Origin: UBA12191 sp009937185
GTDB taxonomy: Bacteria > Planctomycetota > UBA8108 > UBA1146
Assembly: GCA_938075155.1 (NCBI GenBank)
Contig: CALJGL010000031.1
Span: forward strand, 1 to 50,021
Direction of reading: 5' to 3'
DNA: 50,021 nucleotides
Of the stretch, positions 23,826 through 32,576 are shown piece by piece. Both the position numbers and the translations under genes were made by a program. The notes below the pieces were generated by a model, which was not told the DNA's origin, did no database searches, and saw nothing but the letters and a program-made list of their open reading frames with translations. How positions within the stretch are numbered: the stretch's first letter is position 1; the number at the start of each line of letters is the position of its first letter.

Positions 23826-25557
23826 ACATTCGGGTCAAGGGTTGAATGCAAAGTCTTTTGAGCCCCGTTGCCAAAGTGTTCTTCAGACTTTCGATTAATG
23901 TCAATCGGTGCTCACTCAACTGTTGGTCATCTGACATGACTCGATGTTTTGCGTAGTAAGTATTGAAATCGCTGGCCAGCTCTAAGAGGTATTGAGAGAG
24001 CTGTGAAGGCTCCGCTGATTTAGCAGCCTTGTCAGTGACTTCAGGATATCGAAGTAAACGCTTTATCAAAACCAGCTCTTCGTCTTCGACAAGACCTGAT
24101 CCGTCTCCACGAGACATCTTCGAGTCCGCAGCTTTATTCAAAATGCTGGAAAATCTGACATGCGTGTATTGAAGATAGGGACCGGTTTCGCCGTCAAAGG
24201 CGAGCATCTTGTCGAGATCGAAATTCACGTCTTTTCGCCGCGAAGCCTTCATATCGCTAAAGATCACAGCGCCCATTCCGACCGCTTCAGCGATCTCGGA
24301 CAAATCGCTCTCGGAAATATCAGGGTTCTTTTTTCGAACAACTGCGCCCGCTAACTCAACGGCTTTATCGAGAACATCCTGCAGAAGCACCACTTGGCCT
24401 CCGCGGGTTTTTCCTTTTTTCCAATGTCCATCGACATTCAGACGCATCACGCCAAATTCGGCATGCTCGAGGTGATCAGCCCATTCGTAGCCCATTTTCT
24501 TGAGGACCCCAAATACCTGCCGAAAATGTAGACCTTGTCCCGCATCGACCACGTATAGGCATCTGTCGAACTGAACGTTTTCATATCGAGTGATGGCACT
24601 GGCGAGATCTCTCGTGCCATACAGGGTCGCTCCGTCTTTTTTGCGAATCAGCATCGGCGGGATGTCTTCGTCGACCTGGACGACTTCTGCGCCTTCACTC
24701 TCAATAAGAATATTCAGCTCGGAGAGTTTTGCGATGACGCCTTTCATCGCTTCTTCGTAGTGCGATTCCCCGATAACCGTATCGAATTGAACTCCAAGTC
24801 GAGCATAAATTTTATCGAACAGTTGAAGAGAAACGTCACGGATCATATTCCAGCGATCACGTGCCAGTGAATCTCCGTTTTCGAGTTTTTTAAACCATTC
24901 TCGAGCGAGGTCTTCAAGTTCAGGATTTTCTTTTGCGTCATTGGAGTATCGGACATAAAGAGCATTGAGATCTGTGACTGCATCTTCTCTATCTGATAAA
25001 GGAGGTGAATCAAGATCGTCGAAATCTTTGTAACTTTCCCACGCCGCTAAGAGTTTTCCGAAACCTGTCCCCCAATCACCCAAATGATTCCAGGAAACCA
25101 CTTCGTATCCGGCACTTCGGAAAATATTCGCCATCGCCTGACCCAGCATCGTGGATCTGAGATGATGCACTGCGAGATGCTTTGCGATGTTCGGAGAAGA
25201 ATATTCCACGATGACGGTTTTGCCGCGCCCAGAATCAGTACAACCCCATGATTCCCCACTGGATTCGATCAGGCTGATCGCGTGTTGACTGAAGACTTCA
25301 CGGTTAACTTTGAGATTCAGGTACGGACCTGTGGCGACGACCTCTTCGAGCCAATCGATATCCCAATCTCGACTGGCGAGATCCTGGGACACTTTAACGG
25401 GTGAACTTCTCAATAATTTGGCCAATGGGAAGCAACCCATGGCCAGATCGCCCAACTTGGCGTCAGGGGGATCGACGAGATCCAACTCCAGTCCATCCGG
25501 ATCGAGATCCAAGAACGATGCGATTTTGGACGCCAGTTGACGGCTGAAGTGTCTCAT
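23824..25557 (-). CDS. argS: Arginyl-tRNA synthetase
   Basis: 577 residues, the usual length. Charges tRNA-Arg. The class I signature appears as EYSSPNIAKHLAVHHLRS (HLRS standing for HIGH), followed by NHLGDWGTGFGKLL; the N-terminal Add-1 domain (residues 1-110) and the C-terminal DALR anticodon-binding domain (QYTHVRF, then ELASDFNTYY) are present. The ATG at 25557 has AGGAAG at the right distance; a longer in-frame extension upstream has non-ArgRS residues and was rejected. It is divergent from a small membrane-protein gene. Confidence 0.96.
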   Translation of the reverse strand: MRHFSRQLASKIASFLDLDPDGLELDLVDPPDAKLGDLAMGCFPLAKLLRSSPVKVSQDLASRDWDIDWLEEVVATGPYLNLKVNREVFSQHAISLIESSGESWGCTDSGRGKTVIVEYSSPNIAKHLAVHHLRSTMLGQAMANIFRSAGYEVVSWNHLGDWGTGFGKLLAAWESYKDFDDLDSPPLSDREDAVTDLNALYVRYSNDAKENPELEDLAREWFKKLENGDSLARDRWNMIRDVSLQLFDKIYARLGVQFDTVIGESHYEEAMKGVIAKLSELNILIESEGAEVVQVDEDIPPMLIRKKDGATLYGTRDLASAITRYENVQFDRCLYVVDAGQGLHFRQVFGVLKKMGYEWADHLEHAEFGVMRLNVDGHWKKGKTRGGQVVLLQDVLDKAVELAGAVVRKKNPDISESDLSEIAEAVGMGAVIFSDMKASRRKDVNFDLDKMLAFDGETGPYLQYTHVRFSSILNKAADSKMSRGDGSGLVEDEELVLIKRLLRYPEVTDKAAKSAEPSQLSQYLLELASDFNTYYAKHRVMSDDQQLSEHRLTLIESLKNTLATGLKRLCIQPLTRM

Positions 25558-25687
25558 TTCAAATCTTCCTGTCTTGAAAGTTAAATGTCGTCTCGAGGTC
25601 CTTGGCATTTTATAGTGATATACAGGTGGGAACCAAGTGCTCCCACAAGGTCGGCACACCTTTCTTTGAAGAATGACAAGGAGTCTC

Positions 25688-26053
25688 ATGACTGATCGTC
25701 TCAAATCGACCCAAAGTCGTCACGACAATGCAGAGTTGAAGTTGGTCCAATATCGTCGCTATTTGGCACTGTGTATCGTGATAGGCCTGATTTCATCCTG
25801 TGGCTGGTGGATGAGTACCCTAAAATCATCCGATTCATCAAATCTGCTCTCTGTCGCAGAAGCACAATCGGGCCCCAAGTGGAAAGAGATCGCTGCTGGG
25901 ATCGTCCCCACAGAATTTGGAGAATTGCTCAGTGTGAATGGAACAGCGGGGAATTATTCACTCGTCTTTAGAGATAGTGATAAAGTTCTTCGCATCGTCG
26001 ACCTCAGGGGCGGAAAGATTCCTAACCGATCGCTCGTCATTCAGAGGAAGTAA
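25688..26053 (+). CDS. Predicted membrane-anchored protein, unknown function
   Basis: 121 residues. A basic N-terminus precedes one hydrophobic segment (about residues 25-42), so it is anchored or exported. The remaining 70 residues form a likely small beta domain ending in a K-I-P-N-R-S motif. The ATG at 25688 follows AAGGAG closely and is preferred to an earlier one at 25673. No family recognised. It lies 109 bases upstream of mazG, possibly in the same transcript. Confidence 0.65.
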   Translation: MTDRLKSTQSRHDNAELKLVQYRRYLALCIVIGLISSCGWWMSTLKSSDSSNLLSVAEAQSGPKWKEIAAGIVPTEFGELLSVNGTAGNYSLVFRDSDKVLRIVDLRGGKIPNRSLVIQRK

Positions 26054-26162
26054 TGGAATTCCGGTTCTGAGGAATTGAAGAGTCAGCGACCAGTGTCGAG
26101 TAATTCGCAGGACAACACGATGAGAATGCACCGATTTTTGATCTGAATACGAGACAGGGTTT

Positions 26163-26942
26163 ATGGAGTCACTTCAAAGACTGAAATCAATCATTGACAC
26201 TCTCCGATCTCCAGGTGGATGCCCTTGGGATTTGGAACAGACTCCTGAATCTCTGAGACCCTTCCTTTTAGAGGAAGCTCATGAAGTCGCACAAGCGATT
26301 GAAGAAGGCGACTCGGAACACATATGCGAAGAATTGGGTGATCTTCTGATGAATATTTTTCTTCAAGCTCGTATTGGAGAAGAGGAAAAGACATTCAGCC
26401 TCAATGACGTCGCCGAGAATATCTCTGACAAACTAATTCGGAGACATCCTCATGTATTCGGAGATGCCGACGCTGCTGACCCCGAAGCCGTTCGCCGGCA
26501 ATGGGAAGAGATAAAGCAGGAAGAAAAAGGTGAAACAGAGACGGCACGAAACACGATCAGGCCACTCCCCGCTTCGTTACCCGCCTTGTGTAGGGCCGAT
26601 CGTGTCGGACAAATGGTTGCCAAGGTAGGATTTGATTGGCCAGACAGCACGGGTGCTATGGAGAAAGTAAAAGAAGAACTCGACGAACTTCATGAAGCTG
26701 TGGCTAAAGGTGTCCCGGAAGAAATAGAGCATGAGATTGGCGATATTCTTTTTGCAGTCAGTAGTGTTGCACGAAAAGTGGGTGTCGATCCTGAAGTCGC
26801 TTTGAGCCGTTCGCTTTCGCGATTTGAAGATCGTTTCAAAATTGTTGATAAGAAACTGGGAGAACGCGAATCAGCGCCCCTGGATCAACTCGAGGAATGG
26901 TATCTCGAAGGCAAAGAAATCCAGAACCGAAATCAGGAGTAA
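26163..26942 (+). CDS. mazG: Nucleoside triphosphate pyrophosphohydrolase MazG
   Basis: 259 residues with two MazG domains in tandem, the E. coli-type arrangement. Domain one (residues 1-115) has CPWDLEQTPESLRPFLLEEAHE and EELGDLL, domain two (about 140-230) KEELDELHEA and HEIGDILFAV; these carry the EExxE/ExxD metal ligands. It hydrolyses noncanonical NTPs to NMPs and influences (p)ppGpp levels in some bacteria. The stop is five bases before the moxR start. Confidence 0.93.
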   Translation: MESLQRLKSIIDTLRSPGGCPWDLEQTPESLRPFLLEEAHEVAQAIEEGDSEHICEELGDLLMNIFLQARIGEEEKTFSLNDVAENISDKLIRRHPHVFGDADAADPEAVRRQWEEIKQEEKGETETARNTIRPLPASLPALCRADRVGQMVAKVGFDWPDSTGAMEKVKEELDELHEAVAKGVPEEIEHEIGDILFAVSSVARKVGVDPEVALSRSLSRFEDRFKIVDKKLGERESAPLDQLEEWYLEGKEIQNRNQE

Positions 26943-26947
26943 CCCAA

Positions 26948-28021
26948 TTGAGCATTTCCTTTGAAAACATCTCGCGTATTCGAGACGAGATCACACAAGG
27001 CCTAGCGACAAAAATCATTGGTCAAGAAAAGGTGATCGAAGAGGTCATGATCTCCCTTTTATCCGGAGGTCATATTCTCGTCATGGGCGTACCCGGTTTG
27101 GCCAAAACCCTACTCGTTCGCTCTATCTCCGAATTGCTTCAGTTAGATTTTAGTAGAATTCAATTCACTCCAGATCTTATGCCGCAGGACATCACTGGGG
27201 CGAGCATCCTTGACCGTGAAAGTTCCACGGGTGGACGTCAGTTCTCCTTCGCCAAGGGGCCTCTCTTTGCGAACATGGTATTGGGAGACGAAATCAACAG
27301 AACTCCTCCCAAAACCCAAGCGGCGCTCCTCGAAGGGATGGAGGAGGGCCAAGTGACGGTCATGGGAGTTCGACACCCGCTTCCAGATCCGTTCTTTGTC
27401 ATGGCGACCCAAAATCCATTGGAGCAAGAAGGAACCTATCCGCTTCCGGTCACTCAGTTGGATCGGTTTTCGTTTCAAATATTGATGGATTATCCCAATG
27501 CTGAGGAAGAATTGGACGTGGTATCCGTCACGACCGCTATGAACCCCGGCCCCCTCAAACCCGTGGTCTCTGCAGAATGGCTCCGCGAAGCGTCTCTTGA
27601 AGTGCGGCAAGTTCAAATTCCAGATTTCCAGTTGATCAGAGCGACAAGAATCGTGAGATCCACGCGTCCACAAGAAGAGGGAGCCCCTGAATCCGCACAA
27701 GAGCTCCTGTACCACGGAGCAGGCCCCAGAGGTGTACAGACAATACTCGCAACAGCACGCGCGAGAGCGGCTCTCAACCAACGTAACACGGTTACGGATG
27801 AGGATATTGACGCTGTACTATTCCCGTCATTGAGACACCGATTGGGCCTCAGTGTTCACGCGGAAGCAGAAGGTCTTGAACCTGATCAGGTTCTCAGCAG
27901 GATCCTCGAGGAATCAGGTGATCGACCTGAGGAAGCAGACAGTGAAACACTGAAGCAAGCAGGGTTTTTTAAGGAGTGGCTCAGCAAACTCGCTGATACC
28001 ACTCCTTATTTCCGAAGTTGA
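26948..28021 (+). CDS. MoxR-family AAA+ ATPase
   Basis: 357 residues from a TTG at 26948 that has AGGAGT seven bases upstream; an ATG at 26897 would overlap mazG by 46 bases. Walker A GVPGLAKT is at 47-54, Walker B VLGDEIN at about 111-117, and the family signatures MPQDITGA, GRQFSFAKGPLFANM and ATQNPLEQEGTYPLP are all present. MoxR proteins act as chaperones for VWA-type partners and are usually followed by DUF58 and VWA genes; none follows here. The gene ends one base from the convergent kinase gene. Confidence 0.92.
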   Translation: MSISFENISRIRDEITQGLATKIIGQEKVIEEVMISLLSGGHILVMGVPGLAKTLLVRSISELLQLDFSRIQFTPDLMPQDITGASILDRESSTGGRQFSFAKGPLFANMVLGDEINRTPPKTQAALLEGMEEGQVTVMGVRHPLPDPFFVMATQNPLEQEGTYPLPVTQLDRFSFQILMDYPNAEEELDVVSVTTAMNPGPLKPVVSAEWLREASLEVRQVQIPDFQLIRATRIVRSTRPQEEGAPESAQELLYHGAGPRGVQTILATARARAALNQRNTVTDEDIDAVLFPSLRHRLGLSVHAEAEGLEPDQVLSRILEESGDRPEEADSETLKQAGFFKEWLSKLADTTPYFRS

Positions 28022-28022
28022 T

Positions 28023-30266
28023 TCAATTTTCCTGACTGACGATAAAGCCGACGATGTCTCTCGCACTATTCTCGTCGTAATTGCAGCGGTCCTTCAGGAA
28101 TTGAAGACTGTTGTCCACTGCTTGCAATTCGGACTTCGACAATGTCGAACGTTCGTCTGAGAATGATTTCAGTATGTTGATCAGCGATTCATGGATCTCG
28201 TCTTTGCGCGAGTCCCAGAAGCTCTGTTTTAAAGTGTTATAGATCTCAGGGAATACTTGGGAGTAATCCAGTTCTGAATTTGGATTATCGGTGGCGTAAG
28301 CGCCTATTCGACTGAGCAACGAAGATCTGAATTCATCGATTCCGTCTTTGATATTAAGCTTCTTCTCAATATCAGACATCACGTCAGTGGTATTCTGGCT
28401 GAAGCCTGAAGTTGTTTTTGCCGGAATGCTCTCACCCAGTTCATGGGCCTTGACGTGGTAGAAGTATTCACTGAACAGGCGATCAAATTCTCCGTCTTCA
28501 ACATACGAGAAGGAGTCGAATATTTCCCTTTTCACTAACTGAAGGTAGTGACCTTTAACGTCAGAAACGAACTGTTTGCAATCGTGATATCCGTTGTCGA
28601 CGGCCAAGCGGAGGAAGTCATGAACGCTAGTGTCCTTGATGAAATCTTCGATCTCTTCAAGTATCGATAACGGGGAAAGGGAATGCCATTTCTGGCTCTC
28701 GGAAGCGGAAGCAATAAGGGCCATCATTTCACGGGGAGAGGCTCCTCTTCTACCTTCGTATTCGCTCCCGTAGATGCCTTCAAACTCCCCTTCAGTACCT
28801 TCGTGTTCTTCTCTGAGGTTATTGACATTTCTCAATAGAAGTTTGCGGTCATCTTCTTTCATTCCCAGAGGTGTTTCGCCGTGATCGTAGAGCATCGCTT
28901 TCTGAAGTGGCGAAAGACGAGCGACGAGAGGCGCAAGTTCTGGCGAATGGTTTTTGGGTGATGGCCTTTTCAGTCTCGTCATGACAACCCACAAAGCTGC
29001 CATTTGAGCCGTATGTGGAGCCACGGATCCTCCCGAGACATGTCGATCGATCTGGCGCTTGTAAAGTTCCGCTTCCCGACTGTATTGCAGCAGGTAGGGA
29101 ACTCTGACCAGGGCTAAACGACCTTTAAAAGAGGAGAAGTCCGGTGTTCTCTTGAACATGTTGAGTTGCTTCTCGTTGGCACTTCCGCACAGAACAAGAT
29201 CGAGATGTGCTCTAAAATTGGGAAGCTGAATCGTTCCCTTTTCAGAAGTAGTCAAAAGGTACTTGTTGGTTTCAGGTGGACGTTTCAGGAAGTCTGAGTA
29301 TTCACACAAACCGCGATTCGCAGCGATCAAGTCACCGTCGACTTCGTACAAGGGAAGTCCGTGGAGAATCGTGGGTAATGCATTCCCATTCAGCCCGATA
29401 GGTCGAACCTGCGCATCTATGTTTCCTTGTGGCTCAATAGAGATACATCCGAGGCGGTACTTTTTAGAGTGGAAAAAGCGCTCCACTTGCACGTGCCTCA
29501 TCACTTCGAGCCAGTCGCCTTTATGCGAGCTCAGTAATGCTTCGTAGATCCATTTGCTCTTTTGGCTCAAATCGAACTGAAACACCCAATCGTAATTGAA
29601 GTTATCCATTTCCTTGATATGGGGGTGTAGCTCTAATGCGTAGCGAACAAGTTCTTGACGCTCTTTCCTTGGGATCAGGAGCAGCGGTGAGTCTTTGAGT
29701 TCACAACGAATGATAGCGCCGACGTCTTTTGGCTTAAGGAATGCATAAGAGCCGATGCTATCGGGCTCATCTTCTTCAAATCCGATTCGATTCGATTCCG
29801 CGGACTTCTCGGGGAAGACCCAATTGAATCGATAAAGCGCACCCTCCTGTTGGATGCTGTATTGATGCATCGCTTGCATGATGGCATTAATCGTTGTCGA
29901 TTTCGCAGATCCATTGGGACCATGGAGAAGTAGTAGTCGATCACCTTTTCCATTCCTAGAAAACTGACGAAGTTTCATGTAGATCGAATTTTGAACACTC
30001 TCTTGACCTACCAGATTTTCGGAGAGATCCCCATGTTCAAGATCGAACAGTTTCCACCTTTTATCGGGAACCCCCACCCTCTGGATGTCCTCTGAACCGT
30101 AATATTCAAAAACGTCGAGAAGGTACCTAGGAGAATTCCGCAGATAGGGATAGGGGTGAGCGAGGAAATCGTCCAGGAAGTTGGAGAAACTGCGAATCCT
30201 TTGCCTGGATTCGAATCGGTCGATGGAGTTTCTCCTGAATTGTTTTAGAAATTCCTGATGATCCAT
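28023..30266 (-). CDS. prkA: PrkA-family AAA serine protein kinase
   Basis: 747 residues, about 100 more than E. coli YeaG. The N-terminal AAA domain has Walker A GPNGSAKS at 116-123 inside a PrkA-type context (RNSPRYLLDVFEYYG, ENLVGQESVQ before it). A helical C-terminal region with HGETPLGMKEDDRKLLLRNV and a segment typical of PrkA proteins (EYFYHVKAHELGE) follows. PrkA is linked to stress and stationary-phase phosphorylation in other bacteria, usually encoded beside yeaH (DUF444) and spoVR; neither is present here. The ATG follows GGGGG and a long stem in the leader. Confidence 0.82.
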   Translation of the reverse strand: MDHQEFLKQFRRNSIDRFESRQRIRSFSNFLDDFLAHPYPYLRNSPRYLLDVFEYYGSEDIQRVGVPDKRWKLFDLEHGDLSENLVGQESVQNSIYMKLRQFSRNGKGDRLLLLHGPNGSAKSTTINAIMQAMHQYSIQQEGALYRFNWVFPEKSAESNRIGFEEDEPDSIGSYAFLKPKDVGAIIRCELKDSPLLLIPRKERQELVRYALELHPHIKEMDNFNYDWVFQFDLSQKSKWIYEALLSSHKGDWLEVMRHVQVERFFHSKKYRLGCISIEPQGNIDAQVRPIGLNGNALPTILHGLPLYEVDGDLIAANRGLCEYSDFLKRPPETNKYLLTTSEKGTIQLPNFRAHLDLVLCGSANEKQLNMFKRTPDFSSFKGRLALVRVPYLLQYSREAELYKRQIDRHVSGGSVAPHTAQMAALWVVMTRLKRPSPKNHSPELAPLVARLSPLQKAMLYDHGETPLGMKEDDRKLLLRNVNNLREEHEGTEGEFEGIYGSEYEGRRGASPREMMALIASASESQKWHSLSPLSILEEIEDFIKDTSVHDFLRLAVDNGYHDCKQFVSDVKGHYLQLVKREIFDSFSYVEDGEFDRLFSEYFYHVKAHELGESIPAKTTSGFSQNTTDVMSDIEKKLNIKDGIDEFRSSLLSRIGAYATDNPNSELDYSQVFPEIYNTLKQSFWDSRKDEIHESLINILKSFSDERSTLSKSELQAVDNSLQFLKDRCNYDENSARDIVGFIVSQEN

Positions 30267-30280
30267 ACTGGTCGTCCCCC

Positions 30281-30356
30281 GTTCACATGCGTATCAGTAA
30301 TCATACCCGATTTTACGAATTTCTTCATAGAGGGTATTTAGTAGACGCACGTGAAC
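30281..30356 (-). promoter_or_regulatory. Structured leader of prkA
   Basis: On the minus strand, 30345-30356 pairs with 30281-30292 over 12 bp with one G.U, and within it 30332-30337 pairs with 30303-30308 over 6 bp. The outer stem ends directly before the GGGGG ribosome binding site of prkA. It may act as a cis-regulatory RNA element; the alternative is a DNA inverted repeat bound by a protein. Confidence 0.5.
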
Positions 30357-30379
30357 GAAGAAAAGTTTCCCAGACTTGA

Positions 30380-31546
30380 TTATTTATAAGCAGCGATGCC
30401 GGTGATTTCATGTCCCAGGATCAAAGAATGTATGTCATGTGTTCCCTCGTAGGTTTTGACCGATTCGAGGTTCAGCATGTGTCGCCCCACAGGATACTCA
30501 TGAGTGACGCCGTTTGCTCCCAGAAGGTCTCTTGCGCTGCGAGCGATCTCTAATGCCCAATGAACATTGTTCCGTTTCGCCATGGAAACGTGCTGTGCTG
30601 TCATTTTGCCGTCTTCTTTTAACTGCGAGAGCCTCAGATTGAGAAGTTGAGCTTTGGTGATCTCTGTGAACATCTCCGCCAGCTTTTGCTGAACAAGTTG
30701 GAAACTGGCAATCGGCTTGTCGAACTGAATGCGACTGAGTGAGTATTTTTTAGCCGCGTCGAAGCACGCCATGGCCGCCCCTGTGGCCCCCCATGCGATG
30801 CCGTATCGAGCTTGGGTCAAGCAGGAAAGAGGACCTCCCAAACCATCAGCCCCAGGCAGGAGGTTTTCTTTAGGTATCCTGCAGTCTTGGAAATGAAGCT
30901 CACTGGTAATGGAAGCTCTGAGTGAGAATTTCTTTCCTTGCTTTGTCGTACTGAATCCTTCAGTACCTTTTTCGACGAGGAATCCTCTGATACGACCATC
31001 CAGTTTTGCCCACACGACGGCTACGTCAGCAACGCACCCGTTAGTGATCCACATTTTATTGCCATTGAGAATATAGGAATCACCATCCTCGACAGCGTGC
31101 GTGATCATTCCACTGGGGTTTGAACCGTGGTCGGGTTCGGTTAATCCGAAACAACCAATCATGCGACCCGAGGCGAGTTCTGGAAGGAACTTTTGTTTAT
31201 GCTCTTCTGTACCGTATCGATGGATCGGATACATCACGAGACCACCTTGAACGCTGACAAAGGAGCGTAGTCCACTGTCTCCGCGTTCGAGCTCTTGCAT
31301 GATTAATCCATAAGCGGTGTTGTCGAGTCCAGCACATTCGTAACCATCAAGGTTTGCACCCAGAAGACCGAGCTCACCCAACATCGGGATCACTTCTGTT
31401 GGGAACTTATCCTCCATGAAACAATCATCGATGACATCGACGATGTGATCGTCGACGAAATCACGAACGGTATCGCGAATCAATCTCTGCTCTTCAGTGA
31501 GCAGATCATCAATGATGTAAAAATCTGTACCTTCGTACTTATCCAT
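30380..31546 (-). CDS. Glutaryl-CoA dehydrogenase-like acyl-CoA dehydrogenase
   Basis: 388 residues. FAD-dependent acyl-CoA dehydrogenase. The catalytic glutamate is E367 in TYEGTHDIH. FAD-site segments CFGLTEPDHGSNP and WITNG are present. IRGFLVEKGTEGFST, KFSLRAS and CLTQARYGIAWGA (with the Arg that binds the substrate carboxylate in GCDH) favour glutaryl-CoA dehydrogenase, in lysine and tryptophan degradation, over other family members. The start at 31546 has GGAGG upstream; an earlier in-frame start adds six residues. No partner pathway gene is adjacent. Confidence 0.85.
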   Translation of the reverse strand: MDKYEGTDFYIIDDLLTEEQRLIRDTVRDFVDDHIVDVIDDCFMEDKFPTEVIPMLGELGLLGANLDGYECAGLDNTAYGLIMQELERGDSGLRSFVSVQGGLVMYPIHRYGTEEHKQKFLPELASGRMIGCFGLTEPDHGSNPSGMITHAVEDGDSYILNGNKMWITNGCVADVAVVWAKLDGRIRGFLVEKGTEGFSTTKQGKKFSLRASITSELHFQDCRIPKENLLPGADGLGGPLSCLTQARYGIAWGATGAAMACFDAAKKYSLSRIQFDKPIASFQLVQQKLAEMFTEITKAQLLNLRLSQLKEDGKMTAQHVSMAKRNNVHWALEIARSARDLLGANGVTHEYPVGRHMLNLESVKTYEGTHDIHSLILGHEITGIAAYK

Positions 31547-31743
31547 GGAGACCTCCGTCAGCATTTCCTGTCACAAGTATCCCCATATTACCCGGCGGAA
31601 TGGGTTGGGAGAATAAAAAGAGACACGTTGAGGATCGGAATTGTTGACAAACTAGAATTTTTAAAACTATCGCGAGGTCCAGTGAGCCATTCCTTGCCTA
31701 CTCGTCTGGATAAACCGGAAAAATCATTCGCAATCGTGGGTAC

Positions 31744-31774
31744 AAAAAAAAGGCCAGCACCGAAGTGCTGACCT
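31744..31774 (-). terminator. Terminator of the tRNA-Lys/tRNA-Glu unit
   Basis: A 10-bp stem (31765-31774 with 31751-31760, one G.U) with a TTCG tetraloop is followed by seven T residues on the minus strand, 12 bases after tRNA-Glu. Confidence 0.92.
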
Positions 31775-31785
31775 CTTGTTTTAAG

Positions 31786-31860
31786 TGACCCCAAGGGGAT
31801 TCGAACCCCTGTTCTCAGGATGAAAACCTGATGTCCTAGACCTGACTAGACGATGGGGCC
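31786..31860 (-). tRNA. tRNA-Glu (anticodon TTC)
   Basis: A 75-base cloverleaf: acceptor GGCCCCA/TGGGGTC, anticodon stem TCAGG/CCTGA with loop TTTTCAT, T-stem AGGGG/CCCCT with TTCGAAT. The discriminator is A; CCA is not encoded. Confidence 0.97.
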
Positions 31861-31872
31861 TTAATTTCTAAG

Positions 31873-31945
31873 TGAGAGCAGATGGGCTCGAACCATCGAC
31901 CGACGCCTTAAAAGGGCGTTGCTCTACCAACTGAGCTATGCTCCC
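31873..31945 (-). tRNA. tRNA-Lys (anticodon TTT)
   Basis: A 73-base cloverleaf: acceptor GGGAGCA/TGCTCTC, D-arm GCTC...GAGC, anticodon loop CTTTTAA on stem ACGCC/GGCGT, T-loop TTCGAGC. CCA is not encoded. Cotranscribed with tRNA-Glu, 12 bases downstream. Confidence 0.97.
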
Positions 31946-31954
31946 GAACGAGGG

Positions 31955-31983
31955 AATCTAACGAGTGACAATTTACACGTCAA
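31955..31983 (-). promoter_or_regulatory. Promoter of the tRNA-Lys/tRNA-Glu unit
   Basis: Minus strand TTGACG (31978-31983), a 17-base spacer, TAGATT (31955-31960), ending 9 bases before tRNA-Lys. Good match to the housekeeping consensus. Confidence 0.75.
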
Positions 31984-32000
31984 CATTTTCTGCACGAATT

Positions 32001-32558
32001 TCAAATTTCCATCAACTCTGAGGTCTTGCGTTTCAGGTCATTATCGACCTGATTTTCCAGATTTTTAAGGATTCCCTGGATCCGATCTTTGCAGTCAGAC
32101 AGCTCATCTTCCGACAGATCGCCGTCCTTCTTAGAGCCCTCAAACGTCTTGTTTGCGTCTCTACGGACGTTTCTCATGGAGATGCGGGATTCCTCGGCAA
32201 TCTCCTTTGCGCGCGACACCAGCTGCTTACGGCGCTCCTCTGACAAGGGGGGAACCTTGAGTCGAATTAATTTTCCATCATTTTGAGGAGTGATCCCCAA
32301 ATCCGAGGCCAAGAGCCCTTTTTCCATATCGGAGATGGCTGATGCGTCGAAGGGTTTGATGACAATTTGGTCTGGTTCGGGGACAGAAATGCTCGCCATA
32401 TCCTTCACGGGAGTGGGAGATCCGTAGTAATCGACCCGAATCGACTCGACGAGACCCGGATGGGCCCTACCCGTTCTCATGCCTCGAAATTCGTCTCTCA
32501 TGAAGTCCAAAGCTTTGGACATGCGATCTTCAGCGTCCTGGACAATTTCTTCCATCAT
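32001..32558 (-). CDS. frr: Ribosome recycling factor
   Basis: 185 residues, the standard RRF length. It splits the post-termination ribosome with EF-G. The signatures are GMRTGRAHPGLVE near residue 25, YYGSPTPVKDMASISVPEP, and the C-terminal long helix SRISMRNVRRDANK. It is the last gene of the classic rpsB-tsf-pyrH-frr order. Two adjacent ATG codons (32558 and 32555) are possible starts after GGAAAC. The tRNA promoter lies 17 bases after its stop. Confidence 0.97.
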   Translation of the reverse strand: MMEEIVQDAEDRMSKALDFMRDEFRGMRTGRAHPGLVESIRVDYYGSPTPVKDMASISVPEPDQIVIKPFDASAISDMEKGLLASDLGITPQNDGKLIRLKVPPLSEERRKQLVSRAKEIAEESRISMRNVRRDANKTFEGSKKDGDLSEDELSDCKDRIQGILKNLENQVDNDLKRKTSELMEI

Positions 32559-32576
32559 TCTTGTTTCCTTTCGAAC

